The notes under the pieces: generated by a model
Seen by the model: the letters and a program-made list of their open reading frames with translations, nothing else
Databases searched by the model: none
Told to the model about the DNA's origin: nothing
In this document: positions 1 through 11,000 of the stretch, one piece after another
How positions within the stretch are numbered: the stretch's first letter is position 1
Layout: every line of letters starts with the position of its first letter
Source: an uncultured Bacteroidota bacterium
GTDB lineage: Bacteria; Bacteroidota; Bacteroidia; Chitinophagales; Chitinophagaceae
DNA length: 23,914 nucleotides
Direction of reading: 5' to 3'
NCBI GenBank assembly: GCA_946479615.1
Contig: CAMLGR010000066.1
Coordinates: 1-23,914 of the forward strand
Program-made: the position numbers and the translations under genes

Positions 1-1540
1 TAGCGAATGTCAGACCATTGCTCTGCTCCGGTGTCGGATTATCACTAGACAAACTGACAACTACCATCACTCTCACCGAGAAGATGAACAGGTAGATACA
101 GAAGTACAGGAAGTTGATTGTGGCAAAATCATGCAGTACACCTGTGAGATCATCCTTAAAGATGCCTGCCGTGAGTTTTAACAACCCGATAATAAAACCG
201 GATACCATGGCTGCATAGGCGCCTTTAGCATTCAACCGTTTAAAGAATACACCCAAAAGGAACACAGCAGCGATCGGCGGCGCCAGGTTTGATTGTACAT
301 CCTGCAGGTATTGATACAATGTATCGGAGATACGCCCCATCAGCGGGATCCATACCATACCCAATAATACGATCACACCCGTTGCAATACGGCCTACTCT
401 TACCAGCTCCTTATCAGTAGCATTTGGTTTTTGCTTTTGATAAATATCCATGGTATATAAAGTAGAGCAAGCATTATATACAGAAGCGAGTGAGCTCATC
501 AACGCGGCCAATAAACCACCGGCCAGTAATCCGCGAAGACCTAATGGCATTACCTGTTTTACCATTTCCGGGAAAGCGGCATTATAATCAGGATTACCAT
601 CTGCATTAAGTGGCAGTGTCAACTGGCCCTTGGCATGTAAAGCAAAAGCGATCAAACCGGGAATAAGAAAGATAAAGAATGGAAGCAGTTTCAGGTAAGC
701 GGCGAAGATCGTACCTCTTCTTGCTTCTCTTTCATTGCGGGCAGCCAGACAGCGTTGTACGATATGCTGATCCGTGCACCAGTACCAGATACCCACGATC
801 GGGGAAGCGAATGCCAGACCCAGCCATGGAAAATCAGGATCGCTCAATGGGCGGAACATATTCAATTTCTCTTTTGGAATAGAAGAGATCAAACCATTCC
901 ATCCACCTACTTTATCCAACCCGATAAATAATAATACGGCGGAACCAAATAAGAGAACGATCGCCTGGATGGCCTCGGTATACATTACCGTATGCAAACC
1001 GCCAAAGATGGTATACACTCCTGTTACTACTACCAGGATGATCGCACCTTCCCAGAATCCTACTCCAAGGAACTGGTTAAATACAAGCGCTCCTGCAAAG
1101 ATGGTAACAGATGCTTTGGCAATTACATAACTGAGTAATTGAATGATCGATAATAAACGGCGGGATTTCGGACTGAACCTTTTTTCAAGGAATTCCGGCA
1201 TGGTATACACATTGCTCCGCATATAGAACGGAACGAATACCCAACCAAGGATCAATAATATCCATGAATGTAATTCATAGTGACCCATAGCAGTACCTGT
1301 TTTGGCAGATACACCGGCTAACCCGACGATATGTTCAGAACCTACATTGGAAGCAAGAATAGACGCACCGATCACCCACCAGCCGAGATTACGGTTGGCT
1401 AAGAAATAATCAGTAGGTGAATTCTTGGCTTTGCGGATGGACCAGATCGAAATCCCTGCAATAACAAGTAAGTAAAGAACAACGAATACCCAATCGGTAG
1501 CGCCCAGTAACTGTTCATTGACCCCTAGTAAATGAATCAT
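1..1540 (-). CDS. SGLT-type sodium/sugar symporter (partial, C-terminus beyond window)
   Basis: This is an open reading frame read from ATG at 1540 to the left edge (513 codons visible). It encodes a multi-span hydrophobic protein of the sodium:solute symporter family, sugar (SGLT) branch. Visible hallmarks are NVGSEHIVGLAG around residues 65-76, matching the conserved SGLT GSEH region, then WYWCTDQHIVQR near the middle, and AALMSSLASVYNACSTLYTMDIY-like text further on (alanine/serine-rich helix followed by TxDIY). It should sit in the inner membrane and import a monosaccharide with sodium. It lies 38 bp downstream of xylA on the same strand, so xylose or a xylan-derived sugar is the likely substrate. 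That is inferred from context, because substrate specificity cannot be read from the motifs. No frameshift is seen. Confidence 0.9.
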   Translation of the reverse strand, partial: MIHLLGVNEQLLGATDWVFVVLYLLVIAGISIWSIRKAKNSPTDYFLANRNLGWWVIGASILASNVGSEHIVGLAGVSAKTGTAMGHYELHSWILLILGWVFVPFYMRSNVYTMPEFLEKRFSPKSRRLLSIIQLLSYVIAKASVTIFAGALVFNQFLGVGFWEGAIILVVVTGVYTIFGGLHTVMYTEAIQAIVLLFGSAVLLFIGLDKVGGWNGLISSIPKEKLNMFRPLSDPDFPWLGLAFASPIVGIWYWCTDQHIVQRCLAARNEREARRGTIFAAYLKLLPFFIFLIPGLIAFALHAKGQLTLPLNADGNPDYNAAFPEMVKQVMPLGLRGLLAGGLLAALMSSLASVYNACSTLYTMDIYQKQKPNATDKELVRVGRIATGVIVLLGMVWIPLMGRISDTLYQYLQDVQSNLAPPIAAVFLLGVFFKRLNAKGAYAAMVSGFIIGLLKLTAGIFKDDLTGVLHDFATINFLYFCIYLFIFSVRVMVVVSLSSDNPTPEQSNGLTFA

Positions 1541-1578
1541 ACGGCAATTTTAATTAAGTGTTAAAATGACAATTTATG

Positions 1579-2907
1579 TTAAATATACCTATTAATTGTA
1601 TTTTCCAAAAACTCTTGTTTCCCGCTTTTTACTTCAGGTTCTCCGTTCTCGATTGCATAGGTCCTGAGATCTTCCAGCGATAATTTACCGTTTTCGAAAT
1701 CTTTTCCTTTACCGCTGTCGAAAGAAGCATAGCGGTCTTTCCTGATTTTTTTGTATGCCGATTTTTGCAGGATCGTATCTGCCGTAAGCAAGGCTCGTGC
1801 AAATACATCGATACCCCCGATATGTGCATGAAACAGATCTTCCGGGTCGGTAGAGTTTCTGCGGATCTTGGCATCGAAGTTAATACCACCACCTTTAAAA
1901 CCACCGGCTTCCAAAATGATGAGCATGGCTTCTGTCAGTTCATTGATATCATTGGGGAACTGATCGGTATCCCATCCATTCTGGTAATCCCCGCGGTTGG
2001 CGTCGATACTGCCCAGTAAACCTGCATCGGCTGCTACCTGCAATTCATGTGTGAATGTGTGGCCGGCTAAGGTAGCATGATTGACTTCAATATTTAAGCT
2101 AAAATCATTCAGCAGATCATGCTGGCGTAAAAACCCGATCACTGTTTCGCTATCGTAATCGTATTGATGCTTGGAAGGTTCGCAGGGTTTGGGTTCAATA
2201 AAGAATTTTCCTTTGAAACCATTCCTGTGCGCATACTCTTTTGCCGCCTGGAGAAAACGGGCGAAATGCTCTTTCTCCCTTTTCATATCCGTATTGAGCA
2301 AACTCATATATCCTTCTCTTCCTCCCCAGAACACATAATTTTCTCCTCCCAATGCAATCGTCGCATCGAGTGCTGCTTTTACCTGTGCACCTCCATGAGC
2401 CAGCACATGAAAATCAGGATTGGTAGAGGCGCCATTCATATATCTTTTATGCGAAAACAGATTGGCCGTACCCCATAATAATTTAACACCACTGGCTTTT
2501 TGCTTTTCACCGAGGTAGGCGGTGACAGCCTGTAAACGGCGATCGTTCTCTTTAATATCGTTTGTGTAATCGGTTACATCTACGTCGTGAAAACAATAGT
2601 ATGGCAGCCCCAACTTAGTAATAAATTCAAACGCTGCATCTGCTTTGTCCTTTGCTCTTTCCACTGCATCCGCTTTTTCATTCCAGGGAAATAAATGCGT
2701 AGGCTCACCAAAAGGATCAGCGCCGCTGCCACAGAAGCTATGCCAATAAGCACAGGCAAAACGCAGGTACTCCTTCATCGTTTTTCCTGCTACTATTTTA
2801 TTTTCATCATACCAGCGGAAGGCTAACGGGTTGTCCGTTTCCCGGCCCTCGTATTTGATCTTCCCAATACCTTTAAAAAATTCCTTGTTTCCTGTAACTA
2901 CTGACAT
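1579..2907 (-). CDS. xylA: xylose isomerase (class II)
   Basis: The 442-residue protein interconverts D-xylose and D-xylulose in the cytoplasm. Its length and the VFWGGREGY motif (residues 192-200) fit the long, class II isomerases. The active-site set is intact: FHDVDV with His107 and Asp110, FIEPKP with Glu238 and Lys240, [13 protein letters not shown] with Glu274 and His277, Asp302 in SIDANRGD, Asp313/Asp315 in GWDTD, and Asp345 in INFDAK. These supply the two metal sites and the proton-shuttle residues known in the family. It lies 28 bp after xylB and 38 bp before the symporter gene, so the three are probably cotranscribed. The ATG at 2907 gives the usual family N-terminus. Confidence 0.97.
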   Translation of the reverse strand: MSVVTGNKEFFKGIGKIKYEGRETDNPLAFRWYDENKIVAGKTMKEYLRFACAYWHSFCGSGADPFGEPTHLFPWNEKADAVERAKDKADAAFEFITKLGLPYYCFHDVDVTDYTNDIKENDRRLQAVTAYLGEKQKASGVKLLWGTANLFSHKRYMNGASTNPDFHVLAHGGAQVKAALDATIALGGENYVFWGGREGYMSLLNTDMKREKEHFARFLQAAKEYAHRNGFKGKFFIEPKPCEPSKHQYDYDSETVIGFLRQHDLLNDFSLNIEVNHATLAGHTFTHELQVAADAGLLGSIDANRGDYQNGWDTDQFPNDINELTEAMLIILEAGGFKGGGINFDAKIRRNSTDPEDLFHAHIGGIDVFARALLTADTILQKSAYKKIRKDRYASFDSGKGKDFENGKLSLEDLRTYAIENGEPEVKSGKQEFLENTINRYI

Positions 2908-2935
2908 AATCGGATCTTTATTTAAATGATAAAAA

Positions 2936-4414
2936 TTAACTGAGTTGTTTCTCTAATTGCAATAACCATTTTGCATAATGCTCTTCATAGCTTTTCTTAC
3001 CATCTGGTTCCACCAGTTTAACCGGTTTGAAATGCTGAAACGCTTCTTCACTGTTCTTATAAATCTTCGCGCCCAGTCCCGCACCGATCGCGGCGCCCAC
3101 ACTACCATCACAGGTATACATTTCCACCGGGATGTTCAATGTATTTACAAAACAGTGCGTGAAGATATTACTTAGGAACATATTTGCTTCACCTGCGCGT
3201 ATCACTTTTGGCCGCATCCCGTTTTCTTTCATAATATCAAGCCCATACCGGAAAGCAAAGGCAATTCCCTCCTGGGCGGCCCTGTATAAATGATCGTTAG
3301 TATGGATGTTCAGGTCGAGATTGCAGATATGCGCTCCCACAATCCGGTTCTCCAGCATCCTTTCGGCCCCGTTTCCAAAGGGCAGCACCACAATTCCATC
3401 GCTTCCGGGTTTCACTTTGGCCGCCGCATCATTGATCTGCTGGTAAGAAAGCTCTTTACCACTGATATTTTTGATCCATCGGTTAAGAATACCCGTACCA
3501 TTTATACATAATAATACTCCCAATCTTTTTTGCGAAGCTGTGTGATTGACATGCGCAAAAGTGTTGATCCTTGACCGGTCATCATAAGTCAGCTGATCGC
3601 TGATACCATAGATAACACCGGACGTGCCGGCCGTAGCTGCCACTTCTCCCGGTTTGAGCACATTCAGTGAAAGTGCATTGTTGGGCTGATCACCTGCTTT
3701 ATACGTAACAGGTATGCCTTCCTGCAGCGAAAGTGCATCGGCCACCGCTTTTGATAAATGACCATGCTCTTCAAAAACTTCCCTGATCTCCGGTATATGC
3801 GCGGCATTCAACCCGTAATATTGAAATACGTCTTCAGATAGTTTATTCTCCGGGAAATCCCAGAACACACCCTCTGATAAAGCCGATACACTTGTTGTAA
3901 CGGCACCGGTCAGTTTCATAGCAATGAAATCACCCGGCAACATGATCTTATCGATCTGGCTATAGATCTCCGGTTCATTTTGTTTGACCCATGCCAGTTT
4001 GGAAGCGGTAAAATTGCCGGGAGAATTGAGCAGGTGCAACAAGCATTTATCTTTTCCTATTGCATCGAATGCTTTATTGCCGAGATCGACTGCCCGGCTA
4101 TCGCACCAGATAATACTATTACGTAATACTCTCTGTTGTTTGTCCATGCATACCAGTCCATGCATCTGGTAAGCAATGCCGATCGCTTTGATCAGTTTGG
4201 GATTGTATTTACGTTGTGCATGCAGTTTCAGAATCGCCAGTTGCACATGCTCCCACCACATATCCGGCGATTGTTCGGCCCAGCCTGGCTGTACAGCAAT
4301 AATGCCTGTTTCTGTTTCCGGGTAATGTGCAGACGCTACCGGTTTTTGTGTAACCGCATCCACTACAGAAACTTTGATCGAAGAAGTACCAATATCTATT
4401 CCGAGAAGTAACAT
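2936..4414 (-). CDS. xylB: xylulokinase (FGGY family)
   Basis: The 492-residue FGGY sugar kinase phosphorylates D-xylulose to xylulose 5-phosphate with ATP. The N-terminal actin-like domain starts with [18 protein letters not shown] (phosphate 1 loop). WCDSRAVD follows near residue 103, and the catalytic Asp242 lies in AGDQPNNAL. The second domain holds [11 protein letters not shown] (261-270) and a C-terminal [13 protein letters not shown] stretch typical of the adenosine site. Adjacency to xylA supports xylulose over other FGGY substrates. The family also includes glycerol, gluconate and ribulose kinases, so the substrate call leans on context. The start at 4414 gives the standard LLGIDIGT N-terminus with no extra residues. 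Confidence 0.94.
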   Translation of the reverse strand: MLLLGIDIGTSSIKVSVVDAVTQKPVASAHYPETETGIIAVQPGWAEQSPDMWWEHVQLAILKLHAQRKYNPKLIKAIGIAYQMHGLVCMDKQQRVLRNSIIWCDSRAVDLGNKAFDAIGKDKCLLHLLNSPGNFTASKLAWVKQNEPEIYSQIDKIMLPGDFIAMKLTGAVTTSVSALSEGVFWDFPENKLSEDVFQYYGLNAAHIPEIREVFEEHGHLSKAVADALSLQEGIPVTYKAGDQPNNALSLNVLKPGEVAATAGTSGVIYGISDQLTYDDRSRINTFAHVNHTASQKRLGVLLCINGTGILNRWIKNISGKELSYQQINDAAAKVKPGSDGIVVLPFGNGAERMLENRIVGAHICNLDLNIHTNDHLYRAAQEGIAFAFRYGLDIMKENGMRPKVIRAGEANMFLSNIFTHCFVNTLNIPVEMYTCDGSVGAAIGAGLGAKIYKNSEEAFQHFKPVKLVEPDGKKSYEEHYAKWLLQLEKQLS

Positions 4415-4484
4415 TAAAAAGATTTAAAATTAAACGGTACAAAATACATCCAACCCCTGTTCAAAAAATCAAAAGTCACAATTA

Positions 4485-4541
4485 AAAATTCAAAACATCC
4501 CTGCTGCACTGCCTTTTTTTGGTTTTTTAGTTTTGAATTTT
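4485..4541 (-). terminator. inverted repeat after the xylanase gene (possible attenuator or terminator)
   Basis: A 12-bp perfect inverted repeat (AAAATTCAAAAC at 4485-4496, complement at 4530-4541) with a 33-nt loop begins six bases after the xylanase stop codon. It is entirely A/T-rich with only two G-C pairs per arm, so the RNA stem would be weak. T-rich runs lie within the loop. It falls in the largest gap (132 bp) between the polysaccharide-capture genes and xylBA. It may lower read-through or mark a processing site; no clear TAnnTTTG box was found before xylB. Confidence 0.3.
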
Positions 4542-4546
4542 GATTT

Positions 4547-6094
4547 CTACTGTTTTAATCCCAATACAAACTGTGTAAATGCCGGTTTTTTAGTATAATT
4601 TTTATCGTATAAGGTAGGAAAATCATTATTCCCCTGGGCCACGATCCAGCTATCCGCATCACTCACATTCCATACCGTGATTCCCTGCCGCTGTGCGGCG
4701 GGTACATTCCGGGTATAGGATTCAGCCACATACCGGTATTTCTGCGCCTGTGCATTCAATATCGCATCGGTAGGTGTAAAGCCAGGCGTATTCGACGGGT
4801 TGATGCGGATATCCAGTTCCGCTACATGCACTTTCAAACCGGTAGCGGCCAGTTTTACAAACATATTATCGATCGAAGTATTGGATGTATTGGTAGTAAT
4901 ATGCATTTGTGTACCAATCCCATGTATGGGTATACTCTGCGCTTTTAATTCGTTGACCATTTTTATCAATGAATCCAGTTTCGCAACACTCGATTCCAGG
5001 TTGTAATCATTGATAAATAATAAAGCAGCCGGATCAGCTGCATGTGCATACGTAAATGCATTGGCAATATAGGAACGGCCCAATACAGGATACCAGTAAA
5101 ACAGGTCGCCGCTGCTCGTACCCGTACGAAGATTTCCATCCTCTGCAAATGCTTCATTCACCACATCCCATGCTTTTACCTTTCCTGAATAGCGGCTTAC
5201 GATAGCCGTGATCCAGTTTTGCATCGCACTATTCACCAATACAGGATTGATAGTACTGCCCGGTGTATACACCGATAAATTATCAATTAAAAAATCCCCT
5301 GCATTGGGGAAATGAAATTTTATAGCTACAGCAGTTTCGGTAGGTGTAAACGGAAAAGAATATTCCGTCCACGTGGTCGTCACTGCCTGGTTTAGTTGTT
5401 CGTAATAAGATATGCCCTGTGCCACCACCCGTATACCCGGACCAGCAGCAGCAGCTTTGGCCCAGAATTTTAAGGTATATGTAGTGCCGGCAGTAACGGC
5501 GAAATTGTCCCCGGCTATTTGTATGCTATATGCATTGGGGCCGGGAGTTGTAACAACTGTATGAGCTGCTTTTGTTCCCTGCTGCGCGCCGGTTGAGGCA
5601 ACAGTAACAGCACCGGATGTTGGCGCCGTAGAAGATACTTGTGTAAACCAATTGGTAAAATCATTTTCAAAACCCGGGTTGGGTACCAGGTTAGGACCGC
5701 CTGAGCCGGTTAGCGATCTCAGGTATGTACCATTATTATTGCGGTACCATACAAGTGTATGACCATAAATATCCAGACCGGCAGCCTGGGCCAGGTTGAC
5801 CAGTTCATCTGTATTGGTAAAATTAAAACTGCCGTTGTTTTGCACATTCGGCTGATGTTTCATCTGGTATTCAAACGTAACCCTGTCAAACTGTGTTTTG
5901 ACAATAGAAGCATAGACAGCATTGTTCTTCATCAGGTCGTAGCTGATAGCAACGCCGGTGGGAAAACCGGCGGCATCTTTTATCGTTCCGGGATCGGTAA
6001 CGACAGGTGGAGGCGTAACGGAATCATCCTTTTTTTTACAGGAAAAAACCCCCATCAATAAAGCGGCAATAAGCAGTACGATCTTATTGTTCAT
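4547..6094 (-). CDS. GH10 endo-1,4-beta-xylanase lipoprotein with a carbohydrate-binding domain inserted in the barrel
   Basis: This is a surface endo-xylanase that cuts internal beta-1,4-xylosyl bonds. The frame is open up to 6157, but the ATG at 6094 gives a clean lipoprotein signal (MNNKIVLLIAALLMGVFSC, lipidated Cys19), and the extra 21 codons look like 5' untranslated sequence. CKKKDD after the Cys matches the K-(D/E)2-like signal known to send Bacteroidota lipoproteins to the surface. In the 515-residue protein, GH10 begins near residue 44 (FPTGVAIS, then GHTLVWY at 111-117). It is interrupted by a beta-rich module at about 134-277 (NLVPNPGFENDFTNW start, FLIDNLSVY end, CBM4/22-like) and resumes to about 512. 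Catalytic acid/base Glu314 lies in WDVVNEAF and nucleophile Glu426 in HVAELDIRI. The inserted-CBM architecture is known for gut Bacteroides/Prevotella GH10 enzymes. It is the third gene after susC and susD. Confidence 0.94.
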   Translation of the reverse strand: MNNKIVLLIAALLMGVFSCKKKDDSVTPPPVVTDPGTIKDAAGFPTGVAISYDLMKNNAVYASIVKTQFDRVTFEYQMKHQPNVQNNGSFNFTNTDELVNLAQAAGLDIYGHTLVWYRNNNGTYLRSLTGSGGPNLVPNPGFENDFTNWFTQVSSTAPTSGAVTVASTGAQQGTKAAHTVVTTPGPNAYSIQIAGDNFAVTAGTTYTLKFWAKAAAAGPGIRVVAQGISYYEQLNQAVTTTWTEYSFPFTPTETAVAIKFHFPNAGDFLIDNLSVYTPGSTINPVLVNSAMQNWITAIVSRYSGKVKAWDVVNEAFAEDGNLRTGTSSGDLFYWYPVLGRSYIANAFTYAHAADPAALLFINDYNLESSVAKLDSLIKMVNELKAQSIPIHGIGTQMHITTNTSNTSIDNMFVKLAATGLKVHVAELDIRINPSNTPGFTPTDAILNAQAQKYRYVAESYTRNVPAAQRQGITVWNVSDADSWIVAQGNNDFPTLYDKNYTKKPAFTQFVLGLKQ

Positions 6095-6187
6095 GAAGAT
6101 ATTTTTTCCAGGACAATACCGGTATTTATAAATTATTTCAGGCAGTTCACAGGACAATGATCATAAAATGGATTGCCCTAAAATTTA

Positions 6188-6223
6188 AAGACAGGGATGA
6201 GATGTAAGTCTCATCCCTGTCTT
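6188..6223 (-). terminator. perfect 15-bp stem-loop between susD and the xylanase gene
   Basis: AAGACAGGGATGAGA (6188-6202) is repeated as its exact complement at 6209-6223 around a six-base loop. Read on the minus strand, the stem is followed by TTTAAATTTTA. It lies 30 bases after the susD stop codon and 93 bases before the xylanase ATG. The strength of the stem suggests partial termination, or a 3' end that stabilises susCD mRNA, so that outer-membrane import proteins are made in excess over the enzyme. The U-run is imperfect, so full termination is doubtful. Confidence 0.6.
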
Positions 6224-6253
6224 ATGATAAAATTATCTACTGATCTTCTGTTA

Positions 6254-8074
6254 TCAATAACCCGGATTCTGCCAGCAGGCAGCACCCAGACAGGATCCTT
6301 CCGTTGTACGATCGATCTGGTCCTGTGGTATCGGTCTTAATACATGGAAAGGTTTGATGTTTCCTTTTGCTTCACTGTTCCAGGCTGTTACCCTCGAGAT
6401 CAATGACTGGGTACGAACAAGATCCCACCATCTTTGCCATTCGCCATAAAATTCACGTGTACGCTCATCGAGGATGAAATCAAGTGTCACCTGTGCAGAA
6501 GTGATTTCCATTGCTGTAGCTGCAGTTGCATTTTGTGCAGGTGTATTGGCAGCGCTGAAAGCAGCTCTTCTTCTTACCACATTGATCAGGTCAGCAGCCT
6601 GTTGAAGCGTACCGCCACCTTTGAAGGCAGCTTCAGCAGCCAGCAGGTATACATCGGAGAACCGTACAATCACAACCGGTCTTGTTGACGGGTCATTTAC
6701 ACCGGCCCTTGCCAGGTCATCGAATTTTTTCACAGCAGGATACCAGTTGTTGGATTGCAGACGCGGAGGAACAACAATTCCTTTGAAGGGTCTTCCGTTC
6801 AGCGCTTGTGGTGCATCAGGAATATCGAAAGGAGGCATGTAAATCGCTGTATCGAGACCTACTGTTAATGTTCCGCGTGTACCGGTAATGCCTAAGGTAT
6901 TAGCGATCCATACCGTCTGGAATGTTTTATCATAACGGCTATCATTTACCCTGTCGGCAAATGCCTGTCCGAGTATATAGTTTTTACCGGTGTTAGGGCC
7001 AGAAGTCTGGTCAACACTGTTCGGCCTGATACGAATATAAGGACGGCCATTGGCAATATCCCTTGTCATCATGGCCGGGTTATTGGAAGATGGGTTGTTC
7101 AGTGTATTACCACTTGCCACCGCATTTACACCCAATGTTGGATAGTTGAAGCGGTTGAACCAGGGCGTTAAGTTATTACCACCATCACCGGAAGAGCCAA
7201 GGATATAACGGCCATACTTAGGATCAGCGCTGTGATCACTTACGAAAATGGTTTCTTTACCATAATCGTTGGCAGGTTTGAATGCATCTGCATAATCAGC
7301 CCACAGGTCGTATCCATAAGTGGCTTTGTTGGTAATGATATCTGTCAGTGTTGTATACGCTTTGGTAAAATCATCAGCTTGTGCAGCTGCCGACCATCCT
7401 CTTGTGAGATATACTTTACCGAGGAAATATTGTGCTACACCTTTGGTAGCAGGTTTACCCTGGAAAGCTCCGTTGGGAGTAGCAGGTAAATCAGCTGATG
7501 CTTCTGTCAGGTCTTTAACGATTTGCGCATATATATCTGCAATAGGCGCTTTGTTGTCTGATACTGTTGCTTCAGTGATAAATGTAGTATGCAAAGGCAC
7601 ACTGCCAAATGTCTGCACCAGGTAAAAATACCAGTAAGCGCGCAGGAACTTAGCCTGGGCAATGTACACAGCTTTTGTATTCGCAGGCAATGAAGCAGGA
7701 AAAGTAAGACCTGCTGCATATTGCAGAACCCCATTCAGTGTATTGATATCCTGGTAAGCATTATTCCAGAAACTACCATTCATTGACTGACTGGTAAGAC
7801 CATTATAATTGAAAAATTGTGTACCACTCGCACTCGCTGCTGTCAGGTGCTCATCGGTACCGGCTACTGTTTGTATACTGAAACCTTCCGTACCCCAGAG
7901 GTTACGGATATCATTGTATACACCGGATATACCACCTAAGAGACCATCCGTTGAATTCAGGAAGGAAGGAGGTATCAGTGAACGCGGGTTTTCCTCGAGC
8001 ACTTTCTTACAACCATTAGAAAGTAATGCAACCGCAAACAATGTTGCATAACTTATTTTCTTATAAAGCTTCAT
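6254..8074 (-). CDS. SusD/RagB-family outer-membrane glycan-binding lipoprotein
   Basis: The 606-residue SusD-like protein should cap the SusC channel on the cell surface and bind xylan oligosaccharides. The N-terminus has a lipoprotein signal ending LLSNGC with Cys22, followed by KKVLEENPRSLIPP, the typical start of this family. Helical TPR-like stretches follow: AKFLRAYWYFYLVQTFGSVPL near residues 142-162, and ATKGVAQYFLGKVYLTRGW near 209-227. The C-terminal part has VRFSDVYLLAAEAAF and LDERTREFYGEWQRWWDLVRT, both strong SusD hallmarks. It begins 18 bp after the susC stop codon, so the pair is translationally close. Ligand specificity cannot be read directly; the surrounding xylanase, glucuronidase and xylose genes point to glucuronoxylan. 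Confidence 0.96.
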   Translation of the reverse strand: MKLYKKISYATLFAVALLSNGCKKVLEENPRSLIPPSFLNSTDGLLGGISGVYNDIRNLWGTEGFSIQTVAGTDEHLTAASASGTQFFNYNGLTSQSMNGSFWNNAYQDINTLNGVLQYAAGLTFPASLPANTKAVYIAQAKFLRAYWYFYLVQTFGSVPLHTTFITEATVSDNKAPIADIYAQIVKDLTEASADLPATPNGAFQGKPATKGVAQYFLGKVYLTRGWSAAAQADDFTKAYTTLTDIITNKATYGYDLWADYADAFKPANDYGKETIFVSDHSADPKYGRYILGSSGDGGNNLTPWFNRFNYPTLGVNAVASGNTLNNPSSNNPAMMTRDIANGRPYIRIRPNSVDQTSGPNTGKNYILGQAFADRVNDSRYDKTFQTVWIANTLGITGTRGTLTVGLDTAIYMPPFDIPDAPQALNGRPFKGIVVPPRLQSNNWYPAVKKFDDLARAGVNDPSTRPVVIVRFSDVYLLAAEAAFKGGGTLQQAADLINVVRRRAAFSAANTPAQNATAATAMEITSAQVTLDFILDERTREFYGEWQRWWDLVRTQSLISRVTAWNSEAKGNIKPFHVLRPIPQDQIDRTTEGSCLGAACWQNPGY

Positions 8075-8092
8075 ATAAAATGGTTTAATAAA

Positions 8093-11000
8093 TTAAAATT
8101 TCAGGTTAATACCGATGTTAAACTGGCGTGTAGACGGGTTATTTGCATTTACACTGATCTGGCGGCCCGGTGCACCGGTGCTGCTGCCAGCAGAAGGTGA
8201 AGTCACAGCGCCACCATATCCGTTTCCTTCAGGATCAGGTCCGAAACCATCACGTACAAAAGGAGAATACACGATAAATGGATTCGCAGCTGTTACATAC
8301 ACTCTCAGTGAGCGGATGCCGCTGTTGCCAAATACCCTCGCAGGGATCTCATATCCTATATTAATGCTTCTGCATTTGATGAATGAACCATCGCGATAAC
8401 CCAGTGTAGAAGCAAACAGGAACCTGTCTGTACCGGCGTCAGGACGAGGGAATTCATTCGTAGGATTGGTAGGTGTCCAGTAATCAACCTTGATCTGGTT
8501 CACACGGCTTTGCATAAAGAAAGGGAAACCGTTGGCGCCACCATCTGCTGTCAGATAAGGAACCAGTACTTTCATACCCATTCTCGCGAACATAACAACT
8601 GATAAATCTAATCCTTTGAACGCAAACCGGTTGGTGATACCACCTTCCCATTTAGGCTGGAAGTTACCGAGGATCTGCCTGTCATTTGCATCGATCTTGT
8701 TATCCTTGTTTACATCTTCAATCCTGATTTGTCCTACACGCTGAACCGGTGTGGTCTGACCAGCCAATGCCGCTGCATCTGCTGTTTGCCAGATACCGAT
8801 CTTTCTTACATCATATATCACTGTCAGTGGTTGTCCCACGAACCAGCCATTACCAACATTGCTTTTTTCACTGGGTGTTGTTAATTCCACAATCTCTTCC
8901 CTGTTGAAATAATAGTTTACATCAGTTGTCCATGTAAATCCACTTTTGCTTTGAATATTGACAGAACTTAAGTTGATCTCTAAACCATTGCCTTTTGTTT
9001 TACCCAGATTCTTGGTAATACTTCCGGCGCCATTGCTTGGCGGGAGATTTACCGACAAAAGGATGTCTTTTGTTTTCTGACTGTATACATCTACCGAACC
9101 GGTAATGCGGTTCTTGAATAATCCGAATTCAAGACCGATGTTGGTCTGTGAAGTAGACTGCCATTTCAGATCAGGATTGGCAAGACTGTTAAACAACAAC
9201 GCGAATTGTTGTCCTGCTGCTGCCAAACCGAAGTTATAGTTGCTTACACCCAATGCACCAAGGGTTGTATAAGGAGAGATCCCCTGGTTGGATGTTTTAC
9301 CCCATCCACCTCTGAATTTAAGATTAGAGATGAAAGGAACATTCTGCATGAAACTTTCATTCGAAGCGACCCAACCCAATGAAAAGGCAGGATAAGTGAA
9401 ATATTGATTTCCTTCTGACAATACAGAAGAACCATCTCTTCTTACTGTTGCTGTCAACAGGTATTTATCATCATACGCATAGTTCAAACGACCCATGAAA
9501 GATACCAGGCCTCTTTCTGCCATGGAGTTCGATCCGGGTGTGGTATTGGCTACTACAGTATTTGCAAGGGCGAGGTTAGAAAACTGCACGAAATCGGCAG
9601 GGAAACCTGTACCATTGAAACTGCTTTGCTGGTTGTGATCTTTTTGAACGCTATATAAACCTGTAAGACCGATCCGGTGCTTTTGCTGGATCACTTTATC
9701 ATAGTTCAACAGGTTTTCTACCGTATATGCCCATGCTTCCTGGTTGTTTACGTTAGCATTGGCCTGTGAAAACGAAGTCGCTGTATTGGTATAAGTAAGA
9801 GGTCCGTTATAACTGCCTCCCTGATCCTGCCTGTAATCCAGCCCCACATTCAACCTGTATTTTAATCCTTTGATGATTTCATATTCACCATAGATGCTAT
9901 TGAATGTTCTGATCCTCCTGTTCTTGGCAATGATCGCATCGGCTTTTGTCTTTAATGTCAGCGGACTTACTGCTGTGGCATCAGTCGAACCAATGGCAGG
10001 AAGCAGGTTAACAGATCCGTCTGCATTATAAGGGCTGGCCAATGGCGTCATTCTGATCAAACCACCCGGAACACCACTACCACCTGGTGTGTTGGAAAAG
10101 GAAAGTGTATTGGTAGTGATCAATCCCACTTTCAGCCTGTTGCTGAATTTATGATCGATAGAGGTACGCAGTGTATATCTTTCAAAATTCTGGTTAGGAA
10201 TGATACCCGTTTCTTTATAATAACCACCGGAAATAGCAAACTGTGTTGATTCACTGCCTCCCATAATGCCTAATTGGTGATTGGTAGTAAATCCTTGTTT
10301 ATAGATGAGGTCCTGCCAGTCGGTAGATACACCTGCTGCCAGTGCTGCATTCTCAGCAGCTGTCAATGCATAAGAAGTGGTACCTGGTGAAGTGCTGTTA
10401 CCTAATCTTGCTTCATCTTTAAAAGCAGCAAACTCAGGTCCATTGAATACTTTTAATTTACCAAGGATATCAGTGATACCATGATAAGCATCATAGCTGA
10501 TCACCGCTTTACCTGTTCTTCCTTTTCTGGTAGTAACAAGAATAACACCACCTGCACCTCTTGAACCGTAGATCGCTGTAGCAGAAGCATCTTTTAAGAT
10601 TTCAAGACTGGCTACATCATCGGGGTTGATATCGTTGATACTGCCGCCGAAAGGAATACCATCCAGTACAACAAGTGGCTGATCGAGACCATCACTTGCA
10701 CCGGATGTAGTAGCCATGGAACGGTTACCACGTATACGGATAGAACCGCCACCACCGGGAGTAGAACTATTGCTTACAATGTCCACACCGGCTGTACGGC
10801 CTTTTAATTGATTGATAAGATTGGGAGCAGGTACTTCACGTAATGTAGTTCCGGTAACAGAAACAACTGCACCGGTGATATCTTTTTTACGTTGTGTACC
10901 ATAACCCACTACTACTACTTCTCCCAGGTCGCCTGCAGCAGAAGCCAGTTTCACAGAAACACTGCTGCCGCTTCCTATTCTGATATTCTGCTCAACATAG

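Noticed and set aside
679..1130. Two plus-strand open frames of 67 and 118 codons
   Set aside because: They lie antisense inside the sodium symporter gene, whose continuous minus-strand frame has clear family motifs.
6095..6157. Longer start for the xylanase at 6157
   Set aside because: The extra 21 residues would place a polar stretch before the signal peptide; the ATG at 6094 gives a clean lipoprotein signal.
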